From Spirometra erinaceieuropaei (taxonomy: Eukaryota; Platyhelminthes; Cestoda; Diphyllobothriidea; Diphyllobothriidae), in NCBI GenBank assembly GCA_902702965.1, contig CACRXP010000030.1, positions 1,406,731 through 1,470,730 on the forward strand: a stretch of DNA of 64,000 nucleotides. The letters are read 5' to 3'. The notes under the pieces were generated by a model. It was not told the origin of the DNA and ran no database searches. It saw only the letters and a list, made by a program, of their open reading frames with translations. A program made the translations under genes and the position numbers. Shown piece by piece: positions 57,541-64,000 of the stretch (position 1 is the stretch's first letter; the number at the start of each line of letters is the position of its first letter).

Positions 57541-58705
57541 TGCCAGAAAAGTGTACACTTACGAGAGCAGGCGAACCGCGCAAACCTAACAGTTTGATTG
57601 ATTTTTGATTAAAAGTCACGGGATTTTGTCGCCGATCGTCTTCATTCAATTAAAATTTGTGCATGAGATTGAGTCGAATAACCCTCCAGTAAACAAATCG
57701 CCCACACGTGGTAGATACAAGGGAAGTTAGCTTTCCTATCCGGTCTGGTGAGAGGATGTTCACTTTTCAATATCTGCGTAACCGCGCATACTTATTAACT
57801 CTTTCAGCATGAAAAGATCGAAGTTCGTTAATACCAAGTTTGACTGTCATCTTATTAATTTTACGAGCTTACGGTAACCTGTTAAAGTACGCAGAATTAG
57901 CTAGCATTCTGCCCTCTCCACTTGTTTTGTAATCCTGAATTGAGATTTTATCGTATGACAGTCTGCCGTCTTGGAGTCAACTGCGTTCTATTATTGCACG
58001 TATCGCCTTTGACAGCTTAGTACACACGAAATACGAAGTCGGTAAAAAAAACTGAGACTACTTTCATCGCGAGAGTTTGCCTTAGCAGCCGGCGCGGTTA
58101 AAGCCACTGACAGCATGGATGTGACGCTTTGGGATGGGTTCAGATAACTCGGTCTGCAAATTTAAAATCATCGTCCTCAACCACTTTGAAGACGCACTTG
58201 TGTTTTAAATAAGGCGAACCCAAGGATCTGCACGTAAAATACATGGGACTTTCTACTGGTGTTGGGTATGAACAAACTGCCTTGGCACGAAAAGCGAACA
58301 CATATCGCAATCGCCATCTCAATTTTATCTTATATAGCCTCAAGGAATGTAAGAGAACAGTTCTTGCAGCGACAAAGATAAATCCTCCAGTCGTTATGTA
58401 TCTCCCAACACAAATGTGATCAGAAACGCCCATTAGGCAGTCAGTGCACCTTCAATCAGTTTGATCCGCTCCCTAGGTTAGCGGAAATCGGAAGGTCTCC
58501 GCACGCAGCATGTGATCACTTTCGATCTGCAAATTTGTAAACAGACACTCCGTCCAAAAGCCACGTTCACTAAAAAAAATCATGGCGACGGCCCAGAGAA
58601 CAGTACTCGCAACAAGCTGGTCATATTCTTCATAGCAAAAATTTGCGTAACTGCTAACAGATACGAATTGGTCAGATGTTCAGAGGATCAAACCATTCAG
58701 GAACA
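57541..58705. other. Unassigned stretch (1.2 kb)
   Basis: A 97-codon minus frame (58140-58433) has no motif. Nothing else recognised. Confidence 0.35.
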
Positions 58706-59757
58706 TAGAATAGATAGGCTAACTCACGAAATGTCAACCGGAATTCCAAAATGCGTTTTCGTCTCGAAATGATTAATTGAGTGGGGTTGTAAAACTAGTC
58801 AGCCTGCAAAATAATTCTATAATATTTCAGTCACCCCAGGATGCCGGCTTTCGAATGAACTTCCTACTGGCTGCATGCAAAAACTACACTCTGTAAAAAA
58901 TGACAACGTTAGTAGCATGCATTTCTCTCATTGATTTTCAATGACCTTAAAAATTCAACTTTATTTCATGGGAAGCATACACAAACATATTCATTCCTTT
59001 ACTCATTCGGTAGACAATCGCGTCTTCTTCCACGTTTATACTCGAAGAATGGGTATAATTCGGTTTTAAAAATCTTTTCCAGGCTAGACCGCAGCTGGTA
59101 GCCAGGAATGGGGAATTGGACGCGACCTTAAGCCTAATCCTAAACTGAACGCTAACACTAACCTCAACCTTATAATTTAAGCGTTAACCCTAACGGCAAC
59201 CCTAACCCTAATCAAAATCGTAAACGTAACCGTAGCCCTTAGACATAGTCGTAATTGAAAAACCTAATCGTAATACTGAAAACTAATCGCACTCTCAAAC
59301 CCCAACCGTAAACCGAAAACCTAAGCCTAAAGGCATAGCCCTAACCCGAAAATCGTAAACCATTAACCGGTACCCTAATCCTAACCACAAACGTAAAACG
59401 GAAGTCAAATAGGTCAGATGTTATTATGGTGACCCACAAAAATCCTCAGTAAACAATTCCCCGCCAACTGTAATTCATAATTAGAAACTTTTTTAAAACC
59501 GAATTATGTCTCTCCGTCGAATACAAAATTGAAAGGAGACGTAATTTTCTACCGAAAGAGCAGAAGAATTAACATTTTTGCGCGTGCTTTCCAGGAAATA
59601 TAATTGGTCATTTAGGGGGATTGAAAATCAATGAGAAATATTATATAATTATGTTTCAGGCTGACTAGTTTCGCAACGCTACTTAATTAATCTTTTCGAA
59701 ACGAAAACGCACTACGTAATTTCGGTTGAAATTTCATGAGTAAGCCCACCTACTATA
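58706..59757. mobile_element. Family M element M9 with telomere-like insert
   Basis: Left end TAGATAGGCTAACTCACG (decayed) and right end CCCACCTACTATA. The arms are typical of family M (GATGCCGGCTTTCGAATG, TTCATTCCTTTACTCATTCG). The centre is replaced at about 59085-59470 by a CCCTAA-like tract. Confidence 0.75.
59110..59400. repeat. Degenerate interstitial telomere-like tract
   Basis: Nearly 300 bp of AACCCTAA-related hexamers (AACCCTAACCCTAA near 59197, CTAATCCTAA, CGTAACCGTAGCCC). Heavily mutated. It lies where the centre of M9 should be. Confidence 0.7.
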
Positions 59758-60967
59758 CCTTATTAGTGTCGTCAACTTCGTTAAAGTCAACATAAACTTG
59801 CAATGTAAGGTACGCTTATGAGAATCAATACAGAGTTGTCCTTTGGTGACCAACGAGCCACACCCTATCGCATGCTGTGAAGATCTCGAGCGCAAATCCA
59901 AGGTTTCCGATTTTTGAGAATTCCATTTAGCGTACAGGGAGGCCGCTGTGTCGCGTTGGAGAGGGACTATTGAGGCGCATGAAAGGGCTATTCGCGGATT
60001 CGCCCTACTTTGAGGACAGAAAACGGACAAATACCGTTCAGCCAGATAGGGTTATTTCGGCCCTACCTGCCTTGTCGGTAACGTCCTCCATTATTAATCG
60101 TTCATCGCGGGCGCAGTCCGAAGTTAAAACAGAATTGTCTGTGTTCTAACCGAATCCCGCCGCTAACCGAGTAACGCTCAGGTTCCACTTCTTGTGGGAC
60201 GTTTACCGGCAACCGTATTTTCGAGAGCTGCAGGACAATGAAATGTCGTGGGGCAGACACGGCCGTAGATTACCTTTCCTTCCACAATTAGGCTAAAGTG
60301 CGCGCGACGAAGCTACATCAGAGTCCAACGCAAAACCCCCGTGCTAAACCGTTGCTTTATCAAGTACTTTTAGGCCGAAATGTCTGCGTAGGTTTTACTG
60401 CTTCCCGAAAAAAAATTATTTGCAGCTTTTAAAGTCAGACTGGTTGGGCAGTATGAACCCCCGTCCTGAATACATCTCCCGGTGTCCCATACCATGCCAC
60501 TCAATTCCCCTTTTCCTCTTGCTTCTTTGTCGTTCGTTGTTTCTACTGTCATGTCTCGCCGGCAGAGTCAATTTTCTTGGCTCGGAACAATTGGGCGCAG
60601 AAGATGCTCTTGCCGGGGTTAAGGAAGTTATTTGCCTGACATCTCATACTGCGGATGGAAAACATCATCAGAGTCAGTTGCAGACAAGGGCGATAAGCTA
60701 ACGGGGATGCGGTATAATGTCTGGCGTCCTTGTTCAAGCCCCGCTGCGTAGAGGTCATTCACCCATTGCAGTGAGCTGCGCTGACCTTCAATCACTCCAT
60801 CGGCTTCAACTGGGAAACAGGGGCGTCCACAGAGTCGCAGTTGCCCGCGCGCCATTTGATCAGACCACCCACTGCGATCGCAAAGCAAGCTACTTGAGGG
60901 TCATTCCTTGGCAAATGCAACACACACCAATCGGACGCCACTTAAGCTTGGTTCAAAAACCTACGGT
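59758..60967. other. Unassigned stretch (1.2 kb)
   Basis: Moderate GC. Three overlapping frames of 69-93 codons at 60420-60888 have no motif. Nothing supported. Confidence 0.3.
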
Positions 60968-61913
60968 TTGTTTTCGTTTCAAAAAGATTAATTAAGTAGG
61001 GTTGTAAACACAATCATCGTGCAGCATAATTCTATAATATTTCAGTTACCCCTGGAAGCCGACTTTTGAACAAACTTCCTTCCGGCTACATCCAAAAACC
61101 ATACTCGGTAAGAAATGACTTCTTATGTAGTATGCCTTTTTCTCATTGATTTTCGATGCCCTAAAAAATTCGATAGTATTTTGTGGAAAACATGCACAAA
61201 AATATTAATTCTTTTTCTCATTCAATAGAAAATTGCGTCTTCTATTAATTTTTTACTCGAAGGAAGGGTATAATTTGGTTTTATAAAACTTTTCGAAGTC
61301 CTAAATAATTTTGAATCCAACCTGCCGTTACACTTGCAGTCAGGGTCCCCAAACTACAAGCCGTATAATTTCCGCGTACGGAAAATCATGCGTTTCTCAA
61401 CGGTAATAAGGGGGATCATATATTGTTCATAAAATTAGACGGTGGATTTAAACCACATCGCTAACTTTACAAGCCACATTGGTATATGCAGGGAAATGAC
61501 CTTTAATGAAGGGCCATTTCAGGGTATTAAAAAATCTTACAATTAGAAAAGTTTTTGAAACCGATTTATACCCTTCCTTCGAGAAAAAAGTGAAAGGAGA
61601 CGTAATTTTCTATCGAGTGAGCAAAAGAATGAATATATTTTGCATGTTTTTATGAAATATCATTGAATTTTTAAGGACGTCGAAAATCATTGAAAAATGC
61701 ATGCTAACCAAGTTGTCATTTTTTTACGGAGTATAGTTTTTAGATGCAGCCAAAAAGAAGTTTGTTCGAAAGTCGGCGTCCTTGGGTAACTGAATTATCA
61801 TAAAATGTTGCTGCATAGTGATTGATTTTACAATCCTACTTAATTAATCGTTTCGAAACAGAAACGCATTTCGGAATTTCTGTTGAGACTTCATGAGTTA
61901 GCCCACCTACTGT
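60968..61913. mobile_element. Family M element M10
   Basis: The first 40 bp of the left end are missing (it starts within GTTTTCGTTTC). Both arms and a centre with CCGTATAATTTCCGCGTACGG follow, and the right end CCCACCTACTGTA is complete. Confidence 0.75.
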
Positions 61914-62561
61914 ACAAAACCGGCTGCCACTACTCAGGCGTGAATTGACGCCCTCGCCACTGACTTCGCCAGTGGTCGCTGCCGCCTGAGAGGACAGATC
62001 AGGGTTATGTATAGAAAGAAACCCTCCGTCTCGTTACTTCTGCATTTCCCACATTTCGGGATTTGGAGTAAATCGCTCAGACGCCATATCATTACAGTTT
62101 TCTGATTCTCTCTCATGGTGGCTTCAGGTGAGAGCCTGGAAAGTCTTCCTCCTCTACAGGAATGTTTAAGCCGATAGCAGCAAAATTGACAGGCAGCTAG
62201 GCTGGAAGGTGTCACATGTTAGGCATGTGCCTTGAGGGCCCCCCAAGCCAGGCGCATCAGCCTAGACTCTATCGTAGAGCCAGACCAAGTGAATAAACGT
62301 CAATTTCACGTGACTTTTTCTGGCATTTGTTGTCGAAGCGTCAGAGTAAAGGGATGCATGGGGCAGACGGGATCATACAAGAGCACAAAACAGCATTCCT
62401 TGATCATTTAGCTACAAGAGTCAGATAAAATTTGGAATTTATATGTGATGTTTCATGCCTAATTAGTCCATGTAGTGATACTTTTAACAGTGATTTTTCG
62501 AGTGTGCGTAAGAGGCAAACCGTCTGTCTTAAGAACCACGGGTAATTGAGAAGTGTTTGTC
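61914..62561. other. Unassigned stretch
   Basis: A 93-codon minus frame (61934-62215) has no motif. Confidence 0.3.
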
Positions 62562-62650
62562 AATAGAAGCGAAAAGACGAGTCCCAGGAAGCAGACCCGT
62601 ATCTGCTATTGTCTCTGTTGTTCCAGCAGTCGCATTTCTATCTAAACAAC
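62562..62650 (+). repeat. Family 1 repeat fragment
   Basis: GACGAGTCCCAGGAAGCAGAC is identical to 32442-32462, and TTGTTCCAGCAGTCGCATTT matches 3125-3144. Ribozyme core absent. Confidence 0.5.
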
Positions 62651-62684
62651 CGCTTCCTGAAATTCACGTTTTATATTGCACTAG

Positions 62685-64000
62685 CTGGGCCCGGCCAAAC
62701 GTTGCTGTGGCTCAGGTGATTTCGAAATTTCTGTTGGATAATTAACCTGCCTCGTCTGCTTCCACAACAGTGTGGACGCACGTGTATGTGACTGCCTCGA
62801 CTGCATAATATGGTTAAAATGGTGCACGTGTTTGTTCCTGGCCGCAAGAATAGCTCGTTCGCTAAATCCGTCGTGATTGTTGAAAATGGTCCGAATAGCG
62901 GGAAACACCTTTTCAACCAATTCCTCTTTCGAGGACACTATACTGCAGAAGATAAGAGGTAGGGAAATGCTTCATGAAATCGGATTGGGGGGCACCGTTT
63001 CATTCCTAGTTGCTAGCAATTTGTGTGAGAATACCTCAGCTGTTCGGTGGTTTTGCAGCTGGACACGCATATTTGTAGTTAATTTTACCATCTGGATTTG
63101 GCGCCGCAGACAAGAGTATTTCAGGCAGGCATTTATTTCGTCCGCGGTTGCCGATGGAGGGATTACAGACAGGGGTTGTCTGAAGTCTCCTGCAAGCAGT
63201 AGCAGTAATGTCTCCAAATGGTTTGCTTTTTCCGCGCAAATCTTGCGGTGTTCAATCAAGGACCTCGAGCGCTTTTTTGTTCACGGCACAAATCCACATC
63301 TAACGAAGCAGCAGCAGATCGGTTTGGTGAATACATTCCCAGTTGATTAGGAACTTTTTCCACGATTTGTTACGTGCATATGGCAAATCACTATTAACGC
63401 CTCATTGTAGATTCTTGCTGTGAAATCCGCATTTGATTTGTCCTTGCGTATTAGACGGAAGATGCCTTCTACACACATTACCTGCGTAATACTTCGGCAG
63501 TTCCGAATGCAGCAGTGTTTTTGCAAACGCGCCATTTTGGCTTAACATGAAGAAACGCAGGTCATGTTGTTGCCGGTGGACCGAAGGCAACCGGTTGCAC
63601 ATTTGCGGCTGTAAGGTAAGCCCATTACCCATTCTCTAAGTGTGGTGTAAGTGAACAACACCTGGACTTCACGCATGGATGAGAAATCAAAAAATCCTTA
63701 CACGGCTTTGATACCGTTGACGCATCTTCCATCCCGATACTGTGCGATTTCATCCAGTTGTATGTCCGCATCTCTTTCTCTATTTCGTTTTGCAGGCCGA
63801 AAACGACCACGTCGCTGCCTTTATTCACGTACTTACAAAGGGACCTAGTTCATTTCCTGGAATTGCAATTTTCCACGTTTATGTGAGCTCCTTTTGCTTT
63901 TAAATGCAAAGGCGACTACGAAGCAACCCAGAGGTTACCGACTTCTATGTCACCGATTCGCATTCGTACGGTTGCCAGTTTGCCGACGTCTTCCTCTGAT
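62685..64000 (-). pseudogene. Helitron Rep-helicase remnant, runs off right edge
   Basis: Reading leftwards from the window edge, AHINVENCNSRK and CKYVNKGSDVVVF (63800-63845) belong to the Helitron Rep region. AKTLLHSELPKYY (about 63510) is the start of the linker before the helicase. NKKALEVLD, a frame slip, then LLLLAGDFRQPLSVIP, TADEINACLKYSCL and LTTNMRVQLQNH (63270-62990) are PIF1-type Helitron helicase motifs. SKEELVEKVFP, SERAILAARNKHV and VNYPTEISKS follow to about 62690. Distances are much shorter than in intact proteins, with several stops and frame slips, so the gene is deleted internally and dead. No Helitron 3' CTRR hairpin was identified. Confidence 0.85.

Overview
This is a stretch of AT-rich animal nuclear DNA with no bacterial-style gene organisation and no intact host gene that I can recognise. 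It reads as an intergenic or intronic graveyard of transposable elements. The mix suggests a parasitic flatworm: Penelope-like elements (PLEs) with a GIY-YIG endonuclease, a CsRn1-like Ty3/gypsy element primed by tRNA-Trp, a Merlin transposon, a Helitron, CCCTAA-type tracts, and hammerhead-bearing repeats that resemble the schistosome Sm-alpha type. A cestode or trematode is likely; the exact group is an inference. There is one assembly gap, at 23155-23377.

Layout. 0.5-3.6 kb: a palindromic tRNA-derived SINE (family S1) between TA microsatellites, an inverted-repeat MITE, and a long-TIR TA element (family M) split by an inverted pair of hammerhead motifs. 3.6-9.4 kb: unassigned. 9.7-10.5 kb: an internally deleted Merlin transposon. 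12.3-13.2 kb: a truncated PLE with inverted ends and a 13-bp target duplication. 13.5-20.5 kb: S1, hammerhead 'retrozyme' repeats, a tRNA-Ser-like repeat unit and a second PLE remnant. 21-26 kb: two M elements, one inserted in a tandem tRNA-like array. 28-33.5 kb: three kinds of hammerhead-carrying repeats. 34.9-39.2 kb: two palindromic tRNA-like elements, each with 12-bp target duplications, flanking a LINE reverse-transcriptase remnant. 40.9-42.7 kb: M elements. 44-46.7 kb: retrozymes and a tiny gypsy element whose gag runs straight into its 3' LTR. 48.2-51.3 kb: a 1.55-kb tandem duplication. 52.4-61.9 kb: more hammerhead repeats, telomere-like tracts, a CCAAT-rich GC island and three M elements. 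62.7-64 kb: a decayed Helitron that runs off the right edge.

The most interesting signal is the density of hammerhead self-cleaving ribozyme motifs in three unrelated repeat families, on both strands, in tandem or inverted copies. Several of these insertions, the tRNA-like palindromes and the PLE copy share target duplications of about 12-13 bp. That fits one retrotransposition machinery, probably the PLE, mobilising several non-autonomous RNAs. All alignments were made by eye.
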